Notes: generated by a model not told the origin, from the letters alone. Shown: positions 28,795-37,913, numbered from the stretch's first letter. The stretch is DNA of 53,755 nt from Rhodobacteraceae bacterium (ex Bugula neritina AB1) (GCA_001730095.1 MDLF01000008.1:1-53755), one strand, 5' to 3'. Numbers and translations: made by a program.

Positions 28795-29598
28795 ATGAGC
28801 GCCTGTTTGACTTCAGTACTGAATGCATTGGCTTCGCCGGTTTTCCGGCGAAGCCTTGCTGTTGCCTGGGTCTTGGTGCTGAGCCTGGCCGGGCAATCAC
28901 AGGCCGACATCACTGTTTTTGCGGCCGCCAGTACAAAGACCGCTCTGGACGAGGCCGCCACCGCCTTTGAGGAGCGCACCGGCCTGCAAGTCACGCTCTC
29001 CTATGCCGGCTCGCCGGCGCTGGCCCGGCAGATCCAGCTGGGCGCCCCGGCAGATATCTTCATTTCCGCCAACCCGGGATGGATGGATGTTCTGCAGCAG
29101 GACGGTTTGACGGACCCCGCCACACGGCAAGATCTTCTGTCAAACCGGCTGGTTCTCATTGCACATGGCGACAATGCGCCACTGTTGGATCTGGAAACCA
29201 GTGATCTGGCTCAGGTGCTGGGCGACGGCCGCCTTGCGATGGCGCTGGTCGATGCCGTCCCGGCCGGGATTTACGGCAAGGCTGCACTGGCCTCTCTGGC
29301 ACAATGGCCCGCCGTTGAGCCCAAGGTGGCGCAGACGACAAATGTGCGCGCGGCTTTGGCTTTGGTCGCCTCAGGCGAAGCGCCTCTTGGCGTGGTTTAT
29401 GCCACGGACGCCGCCGCAAGCCCGGCGGTTTCGGTCGTTGCGGCCTTTCCGCAGGGCAGCCATCCTGAAATTGTCTATCCAGCCGCTGCAATAGCCGACA
29501 GAGAGGGCACCGGAACCCAGGCATTTCTGGATTTTCTGCGCAGTCCTGCGGTCATGGAGATTTTTGAGCGCCACGGCTTTGGAGTACCAGGCAGGTGA
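28795..29598 (+). CDS. modA: Molybdate ABC transporter substrate-binding protein
   Basis: Periplasmic molybdate-binding protein, about 267 residues including a signal peptide ending in LVLSLAGQSQA before DITVFAAAST. The mature part shows the ModA pattern (FEERTGLQVTLSYAGSPALA, GAPADIFISAN, then GIYGKAALASL). The start is uncertain: ATG 28795 follows AGGGGAG with no spacer, while TTG 28807 or 28828 would be better spaced or give a shorter signal peptide. A perfect hairpin overlaps this region (28830-28855). modB and modC follow with overlaps, so the three form one operon. Molybdate would serve the molybdopterin of xanthine dehydrogenase encoded in the same window. Confidence 0.92.
   Translation: MSACLTSVLNALASPVFRRSLAVAWVLVLSLAGQSQADITVFAAASTKTALDEAATAFEERTGLQVTLSYAGSPALARQIQLGAPADIFISANPGWMDVLQQDGLTDPATRQDLLSNRLVLIAHGDNAPLLDLETSDLAQVLGDGRLAMALVDAVPAGIYGKAALASLAQWPAVEPKVAQTTNVRAALALVASGEAPLGVVYATDAAASPAVSVVAAFPQGSHPEIVYPAAAIADREGTGTQAFLDFLRSPAVMEIFERHGFGVPGR
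28830..28855 (+). promoter_or_regulatory. Perfect hairpin in the modA signal-peptide region
   Basis: GGCTTCGCCGG-TTTT-CCGGCGAAGCC is an 11-bp perfect stem with a 4-base loop. It could be the terminator of the chemotaxis group if modA really starts downstream, or an RNA element near the modA start. No T-run follows beyond TTG. Confidence 0.45.
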
Positions 29599-30299
29599 GC
29601 GGCGGAGCGGCATGGCTGGGGCCAGAAGAATGGCAAGCGGTGCTGCTGTCGCTTCAGGTCTCAATCTGGGCAACGCTGGCGGCGCTGCCGCTCGCGGTGT
29701 TTGTGGCTTATGCCCTTGCGCGCTGGCACTTCCCCGGCAAGCAGATCCTCAACAGCCTGGTTCATCTGCCGCTCATTCTGCCGCCTGTGGTGACCGGCTA
29801 TCTGTTGCTGATGGTGTTTGGCACCAAAGGCCCGGTTGGCAGTGTTTTGCAGCAGGTCGGTATTGTTTTTGCCTTTCGCTGGACCGGTGCCGCGCTGGCA
29901 GCAGCCATCATGGCCTTTCCACTGATGGTGCGGGCAATCCGCCTGTCGGTGGAGGCCGTGGACCCCAAGCTGGAACAGGCCGCCGCAACCCTGGGGGCCT
30001 CCCGTTTGATGTGCTTTGCCACGATCACCCTGCCAATGATCCTGCCGGGGCTGATCGCTGGCACGGTTCTGGGCTTTGCCAAGGCGATGGGCGAATTCGG
30101 CGCCACCATCACATTTGTGTCCAGCATCCCGGGCCAGACACAAACGCTGCCCTCTGCGATTTACACCTTTCTGCAGGTGCCGGGCGGTGAAAGCGCGGCG
30201 CTGCGCCTGACGCTGGTTTCGATTGCCGTTGCTCTCAGCGCGTTGCTGCTGTCGGAGCTGCTTGCCCGCCGCGCCGCTGCGCGAATGGGGGGTCGCTGA
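29595..30299 (+). CDS. modB: Molybdate ABC transporter permease
   Basis: 234 residues with about five membrane segments. It carries the EAA-type loop that contacts the ATPase, with the sequence AATLGASRLMCFATITLPMILPG followed by AMGEFGATITF, typical of ModB. The GTG start overlaps the modA stop (GTGA), and the stop overlaps the modC ATG by one base. It forms the inner-membrane channel of ModABC. Confidence 0.94.
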   Translation: MSGGAAWLGPEEWQAVLLSLQVSIWATLAALPLAVFVAYALARWHFPGKQILNSLVHLPLILPPVVTGYLLLMVFGTKGPVGSVLQQVGIVFAFRWTGAALAAAIMAFPLMVRAIRLSVEAVDPKLEQAAATLGASRLMCFATITLPMILPGLIAGTVLGFAKAMGEFGATITFVSSIPGQTQTLPSAIYTFLQVPGGESAALRLTLVSIAVALSALLLSELLARRAAARMGGR

Positions 30300-31384
30300 T
30301 GCTGACGGTTTCGCTGCGCCATGCCCTTCCCGGGTTCGAGCTGGATGTGGAATTTGAGGCGCCACCTGGCGTCACCGTTCTGTTTGGACGCTCCGGCACT
30401 GGCAAGACAACGGTCATACAGGCCGTGGCGGGTCTGTTGCGGCCCAGCCAGGGGCGGGTGGTTTTGAATGGCAACGTGCTGCTGGACACGGAACGTCACC
30501 ATTGCCTGCCGCCGCACAAGCGCCGCATGGGCTATGTGTTTCAGGAAGGGCGACTGTTTCCGCATTTGACGGTGCGCCAGAACCTGCTGTTCGGACAATG
30601 GTTTGCGCCGCGCGATGCCAGCCGGGAAAGCCTGGACCGCGTGGTGGACATGCTGGGTATCGGGCCGCTTCTTACGCGGCGGCCCAGCGGGCTTTCGGGG
30701 GGGGAAAAGCAACGGGTGGCAATTGGCCGCGCCCTTCTGTCGGCCCCTCAGATGATCCTGGCGGATGAACCGCTCTCGGCATTGGATGAGGCACGCAAGG
30801 CAGAGATCCTGCCCTATTTTGAGCAGCTGCGGGACGAAACCGGCATCCCTATCCTTTATGTCAGCCATTCGGTGGCCGAAGTGGCCCGGCTGGCGACAAC
30901 AATTGTGGTGCTGCAGGACGGCAAGGTGCAGCGGCAGGGCCCTGCCGCCGAAGTGCTGGGCGATCCTGCCATCATGCCGACGGGTGTCCGGGCCGCCGGG
31001 GCGTTGCTGGAGGCAAAGGTTGTCCGGCACCACAGCGACGGTTTGACGGAATTGGACGCAGGAGGCGTGCCGCTGTTCCTGCCGCAAATCACCAAGACGC
31101 CCGGCAGTATCACCCGCGTCAGAATTTCAGCCCATGATGTGATCCTGTCGCGCCAACCTCCTGAAGGCTTGTCCGCGCTGAACATTTTACCGGGTACAAT
31201 TGAACAGATCCGCACCGGCAGCGGCCCCGGCGCCATTGTTTCGCTGAACACGCCTGCAGGCCGGGTCCTTGCACGGGTGACCCGGCGTTCGGCACAGGCT
31301 TTGCACCTTGATCCCGGTACAGATTGTTTCGCCGTTGTGAAAACCGTCTCCATCGCGCCTGAGGATATTGGCGGCGGCGGATAG
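30299..31384 (+). CDS. modC: Molybdate ABC transporter ATPase
   Basis: 361 residues. Walker A GRSGTGKTT (about 32-40), signature LSGGEKQRV, Walker B MILADEPLSALDEA and the switch His in YVSHSVAEV. The C-terminal part (about 290-355) is a MOP/TOBE-type domain that can bind molybdate and limit transport. It is the last gene of modABC. No modE regulator is seen nearby. Confidence 0.94.
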   Translation: MLTVSLRHALPGFELDVEFEAPPGVTVLFGRSGTGKTTVIQAVAGLLRPSQGRVVLNGNVLLDTERHHCLPPHKRRMGYVFQEGRLFPHLTVRQNLLFGQWFAPRDASRESLDRVVDMLGIGPLLTRRPSGLSGGEKQRVAIGRALLSAPQMILADEPLSALDEARKAEILPYFEQLRDETGIPILYVSHSVAEVARLATTIVVLQDGKVQRQGPAAEVLGDPAIMPTGVRAAGALLEAKVVRHHSDGLTELDAGGVPLFLPQITKTPGSITRVRISAHDVILSRQPPEGLSALNILPGTIEQIRTGSGPGAIVSLNTPAGRVLARVTRRSAQALHLDPGTDCFAVVKTVSIAPEDIGGGG

Positions 31385-31510
31385 AAGCGGTCTCTGCGGT
31401 CTTCAAAAATACCAAGATAATCCTTCAAGCATTCTTGATACGGAAATAAGTTCGGTTGCTCCGGGCAGACGGGTATCAATGGGGCAGCACTTCAGCAGGA
31501 AAGGCAGCCG

Positions 31511-32341
31511 ATGACCCAACGATCCTATTACGCACCGGAAGGCGGGCTGCCGCCGCAAACCCAGCTGCTGACTGACCGTGCAATGTTCACCGATGCTTAT
31601 GCGGTGATCCCCAAAGGCACGATGAGCGATATCGTGACCAGCCTGTTGCCGTTTTGGGACAAGGCCCGTTTCTGGGTGCTGTCGCGGCCCCTGTCCGGCT
31701 TTGCCGAGACCTTTTCCCAATATATCGCCGAGCTGCAGCCCGGCGGCGGCAGCGACCACCCGGACACCGAGCCGGGGGTTGAGGCGGTGCTGTTTGTGGT
31801 GCAGGGCGCCATGACGCTGACCATCGATGGCACCGCGCATGACATGGAGGAGGGCGGCTATGCCTTCCTGCCGCCACAAGCTGTCTGGAGCCTGCGCAAC
31901 ACCGGCGATGCGCCTGTGCGGTTCCACTGGATCCGCAAGGCCTATCAGGCGGTTGCGGGGCTGGATGCACCCGAGGCCTTTGTCACCAGCGACAAACATG
32001 TCGAACCGACCCCGATGCCGGAAACCGAAGGGAAATGGGCAACCACGCGGTTCGTAGACCCGAACGACCTGCGCCACGACATGCATGTGACCATTGTTAC
32101 CTTTGAACCCGGCGCAGTGATCCCCTTTGCCGAGACCCATGTGATGGAGCACGGGCTTTATGTGCTGGAAGGCAAGGCGGTTTATCGGCTGAACCAGGAT
32201 TGGGTCGAGGTCGAGGCCGGCGATTACATGTGGCTGCGCGCGTTTTGCCCGCAGGCCTGCTATGCAGGCGGTCCGGGCAAGTTCCGATATTTGCTGTACA
32301 AAGATGTGAACCGCCACATGCCACTGGCACCGCTGCGCTGA
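31511..32341 (+). CDS. allE: (S)-ureidoglycine aminohydrolase (bicupin)
   Basis: 276 residues, two cupin halves, the architecture of AllE/YlbA. It releases ammonia from (S)-ureidoglycine to give (S)-ureidoglycolate in the cytoplasm, with Mn2+ as cofactor in characterised members. Recognisable parts are GTMSDIVTSLLPFWDKARFW, a first cupin core (AMTLTIDGTAHDMEEGGYAFLPP) and a second one with metal ligands EHGLYVLEGKAVYRLN. An AGGAAAGG Shine-Dalgarno precedes the ATG. It is 126 bases after modC in the same direction and may be co-transcribed. It acts between the allantoinase step and AllA, both encoded about 8 kb away. Confidence 0.9.
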   Translation: MTQRSYYAPEGGLPPQTQLLTDRAMFTDAYAVIPKGTMSDIVTSLLPFWDKARFWVLSRPLSGFAETFSQYIAELQPGGGSDHPDTEPGVEAVLFVVQGAMTLTIDGTAHDMEEGGYAFLPPQAVWSLRNTGDAPVRFHWIRKAYQAVAGLDAPEAFVTSDKHVEPTPMPETEGKWATTRFVDPNDLRHDMHVTIVTFEPGAVIPFAETHVMEHGLYVLEGKAVYRLNQDWVEVEAGDYMWLRAFCPQACYAGGPGKFRYLLYKDVNRHMPLAPLR

Positions 32342-32351
32342 AAGCGGGCGT

Positions 32352-32382
32352 AGCGCCCGGCCCGGATATGTGCCCGGGCGCT
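32352..32382. terminator. Hairpin between convergent allE and bhcR
   Basis: AGCGCCCGG and CCGGGCGCT form a perfect 9-bp stem with a 13-base loop in a 51-bp gap between convergent genes. It lacks a T-run, so it is a weaker or bidirectional terminator candidate. Confidence 0.5.
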
Positions 32383-32392
32383 GCCCGGCTTG

Positions 32393-33226
32393 TCAGCCGG
32401 GCGGGGTCTCATCTGCCGCAGATGCGCCCAATCCATAGGAGAGTTTCTGCGCGGCTTCCCTGACCAGAGCGCCGATGCCGGTGATGCCGCCGTCCGGCAT
32501 CCGCGCCGTGGGGCCAGAAATGGAAATCCCGGCCAGCACCTCATTTTGCATCCCAAAAACCGGCGCTGCGACACAACGCATGCCGGGCGCCTTTTCCTCA
32601 TCATCAAAAGACCAGCCACGGTTGCGGATCTGCGCCAGATCTGCGCGCAAAGCCTCCGCCGTGGTCAGGGTTTTTGCTGTGAACCGCTCCAGGCTGCGCC
32701 CGCGCAGAAAACGGATGAGCTGATCTTCTTCAAAACAGCTGAGCAAGGCCTTGCCAATGCCCGACGCATGCATCGGTGAAATTGTTCCGGGCGGAAAGAA
32801 AGCGCGGATCGATTCATGGGTTTCCACCTGGCTCACAAACATCACATCACCGCCCCGTTCGATGCCGAGGTTGGAGGTCTCCCCCGTGGCCTCCATCAGC
32901 TCGCGCATCACCGGCCGGGCGCGTTCAATGACGCTGGAACGGCGCAGAAAAGCAGAGCCAAGGCGGAAGGCCATGGCACCGATATGCCAGGTCTGGCTTT
33001 GCGGTTCTGTTTCGACAATCTGGCGCGCCTCCAGGGTGGCCAGCACCCGGTACATGGTGGCGGCCGACTGGTCGAGTGCAGTGGAGAGTTCGGTCAGCGT
33101 CATACCGCCGGCACCGGCCAGCGCGTCCAGCACATCCAGCGCCCGGTCAAGCGATTGAATGGTGGCTGGCTGGTTGGCGGAATCAAAGCTTTTTGGGCGG
33201 CCTTTGCGGCGCGGCGGCTGGGGCAT
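32393..33226 (-). CDS. bhcR: IclR-family regulator of the beta-hydroxyaspartate cycle
   Basis: 277 residues. An N-terminal winged helix (about 22-85, SLDRALDVLDALAGAGGMTL, ATMYRVLATLEARQIVE) and a C-terminal IclR effector domain (FPPGTISPMHASGIGKALL, CVAAPVFGMQNEVLAGISISG). It is divergent from the bhcABCD operon, the same arrangement as BhcR in Paracoccus, which senses glyoxylate and controls the cycle. The family identity is clear; the specific role is inferred from position. It should bind in the AT-rich 198-bp gap before bhcA. Confidence 0.87.
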   Translation of the reverse strand: MPQPPRRKGRPKSFDSANQPATIQSLDRALDVLDALAGAGGMTLTELSTALDQSAATMYRVLATLEARQIVETEPQSQTWHIGAMAFRLGSAFLRRSSVIERARPVMRELMEATGETSNLGIERGGDVMFVSQVETHESIRAFFPPGTISPMHASGIGKALLSCFEEDQLIRFLRGRSLERFTAKTLTTAEALRADLAQIRNRGWSFDDEEKAPGMRCVAAPVFGMQNEVLAGISISGPTARMPDGGITGIGALVREAAQKLSYGLGASAADETPPG

Positions 33227-33293
33227 TTCCAGGCCTTTCTAGGCAATTCAAGCAGCAGCTTATGGATAATTATGAAAATCACTTCTGTACAGT

Positions 33294-33365
33294 GAAAAAA
33301 CTAAAGTGCTTGAAATTATGAAGTTTTTCTCCATTTTTCCAGTTTTTGAAATCTTTTTTCAAAAA
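33294..33365. promoter_or_regulatory. AT-rich bhcR-bhcA intergenic control region with inverted repeats
   Basis: The gap 33227-33424 is much AT-richer than its surroundings. It has two 8-bp inverted repeats: GAAAAACT...AGTTTTTC (arms at 33295-33302 and 33322-33329) and TTTTTGAA-N7-TTCAAAAA (33343-33350 and 33358-33365). One or both are likely BhcR binding sites. A TTGAAA at 33310 could be a -35 element, but I cannot fix the -10. Confidence 0.5.
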
Positions 33366-33424
33366 AATTCACCTGCGGACAGCTTCCCTTTACTGTGAAG
33401 GAAATCGCCACAGGAGGGCACGAA

Positions 33425-34615
33425 ATGAGCTTTCAAAACCCAGTTTTCATCCCCGGTCCGACCAATATGCCCGAAGCCCTGCGCAAGGCTGTGGACATGC
33501 CGACACTGGACCACCGCTCGCCGCTGTTCGGTCAGATCCTGCACCCGGCACTGGCCGGGGTAAAGAAGGTTCTGAAAAGCGAAAGCGCCGAGATTTTTGT
33601 CTTTCCGTCGACCGGAACTGGCGGCTGGGAAACGGCAATCAGCAATACTCTGAGTGCGGGAGACAAGGTGCTGGCGGCGCGCAACGGCATGTTCAGCCAC
33701 CGCTGGATCGACATGTGCCAGCGCCACGGGCTGGACGTTCAGCTTGTCGAAACCCCATGGGGCGAAGGCCTGCCTGCGGACCGCTACGAGGAAATCCTGA
33801 CCGCAGATACGGCGCATGAGATCAAGGCGGTTCTGGCAACCCACAACGAGACCGCAACCGGCGTGAAATCCGACATTGCCGCTGTCCGCCGCGCATTGGA
33901 TGCCGCCGGCCACCCGGCGCTGCTGTTTGTCGACGGCGTCAGCTCAATCGCTTCGATGGATTTCCGGATGGATGAATGGGGCGTCGATATTGCCGTCACC
34001 GGCTCGCAAAAAGGCTTCATGCTGCCACCCGGCCTGGCCATCGTTGGCGTCTCACCCAGGGCGATGCAGGCGGTAGAAACCGCGACCCTGCCGCGCACCT
34101 TCTTTGATATCAAGGATATGGCCAACGGCTATGCCAACAATGCCTATCCCTACACACCCTCTGTCGGGCTGCTGAACGGTCTGAACATGGCGTGTGGCAT
34201 GCTGCTGGACGAAGGGCTGGAGAATGTCTTTGCCCGCCACCACCGGATCGCCGAGGGCGTCCGCGCGGCCGTCCGGGCCTGGGGGCTGGAGCTCTGTGCT
34301 GTGTCGCCCGACGTCTATTCCGACAGCGTCAGCGCGATCCGCACGCCGGCAGGCTTTGACGCCAATAAATTCGTGAGCCTGGCGGCGGAGAAATACGGCG
34401 TCGCCTTTGGCACCGGCCTGGGCGCCGTCGCAGGCAAGGTGTTCCGCATCGGCCATCTGGGCAGCCTGACCGACGTGATGGCGCTATCAGGCCTCGCCAC
34501 CGCCGAAATGGTCATGGCCGACCTCGGCCTGAACATCCAGCTGGGCTCTGGCGTGGCGGCGGCGCAGGATTACTACCGCGGCACCCAGGCCAACAGCACC
34601 AAGGCTGCCGCCTGA
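33425..34615 (+). CDS. bhcA: Aspartate-glyoxylate aminotransferase (beta-hydroxyaspartate cycle)
   Basis: 396 residues, a class V PLP aminotransferase. It transfers the amino group of aspartate to glyoxylate, giving oxaloacetate and glycine, the step that closes the cycle. The family start NPVFIPGPTNMPEALRKAV is clear and the PLP lysine lies in TGSQKGFMLPPG. The ATG at 33425 has an AGGAGGG Shine-Dalgarno; the frame extends upstream but without support. It is the first gene of bhcABCD. Without the neighbours it could be called serine-glyoxylate aminotransferase; the operon decides. Confidence 0.92.
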   Translation: MSFQNPVFIPGPTNMPEALRKAVDMPTLDHRSPLFGQILHPALAGVKKVLKSESAEIFVFPSTGTGGWETAISNTLSAGDKVLAARNGMFSHRWIDMCQRHGLDVQLVETPWGEGLPADRYEEILTADTAHEIKAVLATHNETATGVKSDIAAVRRALDAAGHPALLFVDGVSSIASMDFRMDEWGVDIAVTGSQKGFMLPPGLAIVGVSPRAMQAVETATLPRTFFDIKDMANGYANNAYPYTPSVGLLNGLNMACGMLLDEGLENVFARHHRIAEGVRAAVRAWGLELCAVSPDVYSDSVSAIRTPAGFDANKFVSLAAEKYGVAFGTGLGAVAGKVFRIGHLGSLTDVMALSGLATAEMVMADLGLNIQLGSGVAAAQDYYRGTQANSTKAAA

Positions 34616-34629
34616 TGAAGGATACCGCG

Positions 34630-35583
34630 ATGTATATCCCGACCTATGAGGACATGCTGGCGGCGCATGAGCGCATCCAGCCCCACATCCGCCGCACGCC
34701 GGTGCGCACCTCTGCCTACCTGAATGAGCTGACCGGGGCGGAGCTGTTCTTCAAATGCGAGAACTTCCAGGAACCGGGCGCCTTCAAGGTGCGCGGCGCC
34801 AGTAACGCGGTGTTCGGGCTGGACGCGGCGCAGGCCGCCAAGGGTGTGGCGACGCATTCCTCGGGCAACCATGCCTCCTGCCTGTCTTATGCCGCGATGC
34901 TGCGCGGCATTCCCTGCAACGTGGTGATGCCGCGCACCGCGCCGCAGGCCAAGAAGGACACCGTGCGCCGTTACGGCGGCAGGATCACCGAATGCGAGCC
35001 CTCGACCTCCTCGCGTGAGGAGAGTTTTGCCAAAGTGCAGGCCGAGACCGGCGGCGATTTTGTGCATCCCTACAATGACCACCGGGTCATCGCAGGGCAG
35101 GGCACCTGCGCCAGGGAGTTTGTGGAACAGACCGATGGCCTGGACATGGTTGTCGCACCCATCGGCGGCGGCGGCATGATCTCCGGCACCTGCCTGACGC
35201 TGTCGACCCTGGCACCGGAAACCCAGGTGATCGCGGCAGAGCCAGAGCAGGCCGATGACGCCTACCGCAGCTTCAAGGCGGGTTACATCATCGCCGATGA
35301 TGCGCCCAAGACCATTGCCGACGGGCTGCTGGTGCCGCTGAAAGACCTGACCTGGCATTTTGTCTCGGGCCACGTCAGCGAAATCTACACCGCGTCGGAT
35401 GCCCAGATCATCGAGGCGATGAAAATGATCTGGAAGCACCTGCGCATCGTGATGGAGCCATCCTCGGCGGTGCCACTGGCCACCATACTGAAAAACAAAC
35501 AGGCCTTCGCGGGCAAACGCGTGGGCCTGATCGTCACCGGCGGCAATGTCGACCTCGACAAGCTGCCCTGGATGAACAGCTAA
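34630..35583 (+). CDS. bhcB: beta-Hydroxyaspartate dehydratase
   Basis: 317 residues, a fold-type II PLP enzyme of the serine/threonine dehydratase group. It removes water from (2R,3S)-beta-hydroxyaspartate to give iminosuccinate. The PLP lysine is Lys53 (EPGAFKVRGA), the Ser/Asn loop is SSGNHASCLSYA, and the glycine loop is PIGGGGMISG. ATG 34630 has AAGGA at good spacing and begins MYIPTYEDML; an ATG at 34615 overlapping the bhcA stop would add five residues. Confidence 0.92.
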   Translation: MYIPTYEDMLAAHERIQPHIRRTPVRTSAYLNELTGAELFFKCENFQEPGAFKVRGASNAVFGLDAAQAAKGVATHSSGNHASCLSYAAMLRGIPCNVVMPRTAPQAKKDTVRRYGGRITECEPSTSSREESFAKVQAETGGDFVHPYNDHRVIAGQGTCAREFVEQTDGLDMVVAPIGGGGMISGTCLTLSTLAPETQVIAAEPEQADDAYRSFKAGYIIADDAPKTIADGLLVPLKDLTWHFVSGHVSEIYTASDAQIIEAMKMIWKHLRIVMEPSSAVPLATILKNKQAFAGKRVGLIVTGGNVDLDKLPWMNS

Positions 35584-35599
35584 ACTGGGGAATAGAACC

Positions 35600-36763
35600 A
35601 TGAACGCACAGACCAAATTCGAAGAGCTTGAAGTCGGCTATGACGTCCCGGCCATTCCCGGCATGGACGAGGCTGACATCCAGACCCCGGCGCTGGTCCT
35701 CGACCTGGACGCGCTGGAGCGCAACATCAAGAAGATGGGCGATTATGCCAAGGCGCATGGCATGCGCCACCGGGTCCACGGCAAGATGCATAAATCCGTG
35801 GATGTGGCCAAGCTGCAGGAACGCTTGGGCGGCGCAGTTGGCGTCTGCTGCCAGAAGGTGTCCGAGGCCGAAGTCTTTGCCCGCGGCGGCATCAAGGACG
35901 TGCTGGTCTCCAACCAGATACGTGATCCGCGCAAAATCGACCGGCTGGCCCGCCTGCCCAAGCTGGGCGCACGCATCATCGTCTGCGTTGACGATCCGGC
36001 CAATGTTGCCGACCTGTCGGCGGCGGCGCAAAAGCGCGGCACCGAGCTGGAAGTCTTTGTCGAGATCGACTGTGGCGCCGGCTGTTGCGGCGTGACCACG
36101 ACTGCGGCGGTTGTCGAGATCGCCAAGGCAGTGACTGCGGCAGAGAACCTCAGGTTTTCCGGCATCCAGGCCTATCAGGGCGCAATGCAGCACATGGACA
36201 GCTACGAGGACCGCAAAGCCAAGCTGGACATTGCCATCGCACACGTGGCCGATGCGGTAGAGGGTCTGAAGGCCGAAGGCATCGCCTGCGAGCTGGTCTC
36301 CGGCGGCGGCACTGGCTCTTACTACTTTGAATCGAACTCGGATGTTTACAACGAATTGCAGTGCGGCTCCTACGCTTTCATGGACGCGGATTATGGCCGC
36401 ATTCTGGACAAGGACGGCAACCGGATCGACCAGGGCGAATGGGAAAACGCCTTCTTCCTGCTGACTCAGGTGATGAGCCACGCCAAGGTCGGAAAAGCCA
36501 TTGTCGACGCAGGCCTCAAGGCGCAATCCGTGGACAGCGGCCTGCCGGTCATCTTTGGTCGCGACGACGTGGAATACATTCAATGCTCGGATGAGCACGG
36601 CGTGGTTTCAGACCCTGCCGACGCGCTGAAAGTTGGCGACAAGCTGCGCCTGGTCCCCGGCCACTGCGACCCGACGGCGAATGTGCATGACTGGTACGTG
36701 GGTGTCCGGGGCGGCAAGGTCGAAACCGTCTGGCCTGTCTCGGCCCGCGGCAAGGCTTACTAA
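35600..36763 (+). CDS. bhcC: beta-Hydroxyaspartate aldolase
   Basis: 387 residues, a fold-type III PLP enzyme related to D-threonine aldolases. It condenses glycine and glyoxylate to (2R,3S)-beta-hydroxyaspartate, the entry step of the cycle. The N-terminal barrel starts IQTPALVLDLDALERNIKKM. The PLP lysine is in HGKMHKSVDV, and the phosphate-binding area is SGGGTGSYYFES. The C-terminal metal-binding residues of the family probably lie in LVPGHCDPTANVHDW (His and Cys). It begins 16 bases after bhcB. Confidence 0.93.
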   Translation: MNAQTKFEELEVGYDVPAIPGMDEADIQTPALVLDLDALERNIKKMGDYAKAHGMRHRVHGKMHKSVDVAKLQERLGGAVGVCCQKVSEAEVFARGGIKDVLVSNQIRDPRKIDRLARLPKLGARIIVCVDDPANVADLSAAAQKRGTELEVFVEIDCGAGCCGVTTTAAVVEIAKAVTAAENLRFSGIQAYQGAMQHMDSYEDRKAKLDIAIAHVADAVEGLKAEGIACELVSGGGTGSYYFESNSDVYNELQCGSYAFMDADYGRILDKDGNRIDQGEWENAFFLLTQVMSHAKVGKAIVDAGLKAQSVDSGLPVIFGRDDVEYIQCSDEHGVVSDPADALKVGDKLRLVPGHCDPTANVHDWYVGVRGGKVETVWPVSARGKAY

Positions 36764-36835
36764 CCACCCCATCCCCAAACTGGCGGAGCTGCGCACAGCC
36801 GCTCTCCGCCGGCTTTTTGCTGAGGAGAACCAGAC

Positions 36836-37801
36836 ATGTATATCGTTCCGGAAAAGGAAATAGCGGGGCTGATGACCCGCGAGGCCGCCTTTGCTGCGGT
36901 CGAGAAAGTCTTTGCCGCCATGGCATCGGATGATGCCTATAACTTTCCTGTGGTGCGCGAGGCGATTGGCCATGAGGACGCGCTTTATGGTTTCAAGGGC
37001 GGCTTTGACCGCGCGGGCCTGACGCTGGGCCTCAAGGCCGGCGGCTACTGGCCGAACAACCTGGAAAAACGCGGGCTGATCAATCACCAATCTACCGTGT
37101 TCCTGTTTGACCCGGACACCGGCAAGGCCAAGGCGATGGTGGGCGGCAATCTCTTGACCGCGTTGCGCACCGCCGCGGCGTCCTCGGTCTCGATCAAGCA
37201 TCTGGCCCGCAATGACGCCAAGGTAATCGGCATGATCGGCGCCGGCCATCAGGCCACTTTCCAGCTGCGCGCAGCCCTTGAACAGCGCCCGTTCGAAAAG
37301 GTCATCGGCTGGAACTACCACCCCGAAATGCTGCCCAATATCGAAAAAGTCGCGGCTGAGGCTGGCGTACCGTTTGAAGCGGTGGATCTCCCCGGCATGG
37401 CAGAGGCGGATGTGATCCTCTCCATCACCTCGGCCTTTGCGCCGTCGCTGCTGGCCGACCATGTCAGCCCCGGCACCCATGTCGCCTGCATGGGCACCGA
37501 CACCAAAGGCAAGCAGGAGGTCGAGGCCGAACTGCTGGTCAAGGCATCCGTGTTCACCGACGAGGTGGCGCAATCCATCTCCATAGGGGAGGCACAGCAC
37601 GCTGTGGCGCAGGGGTTGATCCGGGAGTCCGACGTGGCCCAGATTGGCGCGGTGATCAACGGCACAAATCCGGGCCGCACTTCGGCCGATCAGATCACCC
37701 TGTTCGACGGCACCGGTGTCGGTCTGCAGGACCTGGCTGTGGCGGCTTCGGTTGTTGATCTGGCGGTGGCGCAGGGCATCGCCATCGAGGTCGATTTCTG
37801 A
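36836..37801 (+). CDS. bhcD: Iminosuccinate reductase
   Basis: 321 residues, of the ornithine cyclodeaminase/mu-crystallin family. It reduces iminosuccinate to L-aspartate with NAD(P)H, which rescues the unstable imine formed by BhcB. The Rossmann motif is MIGAGHQATFQ (GxGxxA), and the family core (FKGGFDRAGLTLGLKAGGYW, LTALRTAAASSVSIKHLA) is intact. A GAGGAG Shine-Dalgarno precedes the ATG. It is the last gene of bhcABCD, followed by a terminator. By sequence alone it could be taken for ornithine cyclodeaminase or alanine dehydrogenase. Confidence 0.92.
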   Translation: MYIVPEKEIAGLMTREAAFAAVEKVFAAMASDDAYNFPVVREAIGHEDALYGFKGGFDRAGLTLGLKAGGYWPNNLEKRGLINHQSTVFLFDPDTGKAKAMVGGNLLTALRTAAASSVSIKHLARNDAKVIGMIGAGHQATFQLRAALEQRPFEKVIGWNYHPEMLPNIEKVAAEAGVPFEAVDLPGMAEADVILSITSAFAPSLLADHVSPGTHVACMGTDTKGKQEVEAELLVKASVFTDEVAQSISIGEAQHAVAQGLIRESDVAQIGAVINGTNPGRTSADQITLFDGTGVGLQDLAVAASVVDLAVAQGIAIEVDF

Positions 37802-37885
37802 GCCTCGCCCAGAAACACATTCTGCACGTCTCCGCATCGCATCACAAAGCGGCAGGTTTCACATGGGCTGCCCCGCCGAAACAGC

Positions 37886-37913
37886 AAAGCCGACCCGTCT
37901 CAGGGCCGGCTTT
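37886..37913. terminator. Terminator after bhcD, between convergent genes
   Basis: AAAGCCG-A-CCC pairs with GGG-C-CGGCTTT (one mismatch) around a 6-base loop. It lies between bhcD and the convergent purine permease and could work in both directions. Confidence 0.7.
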
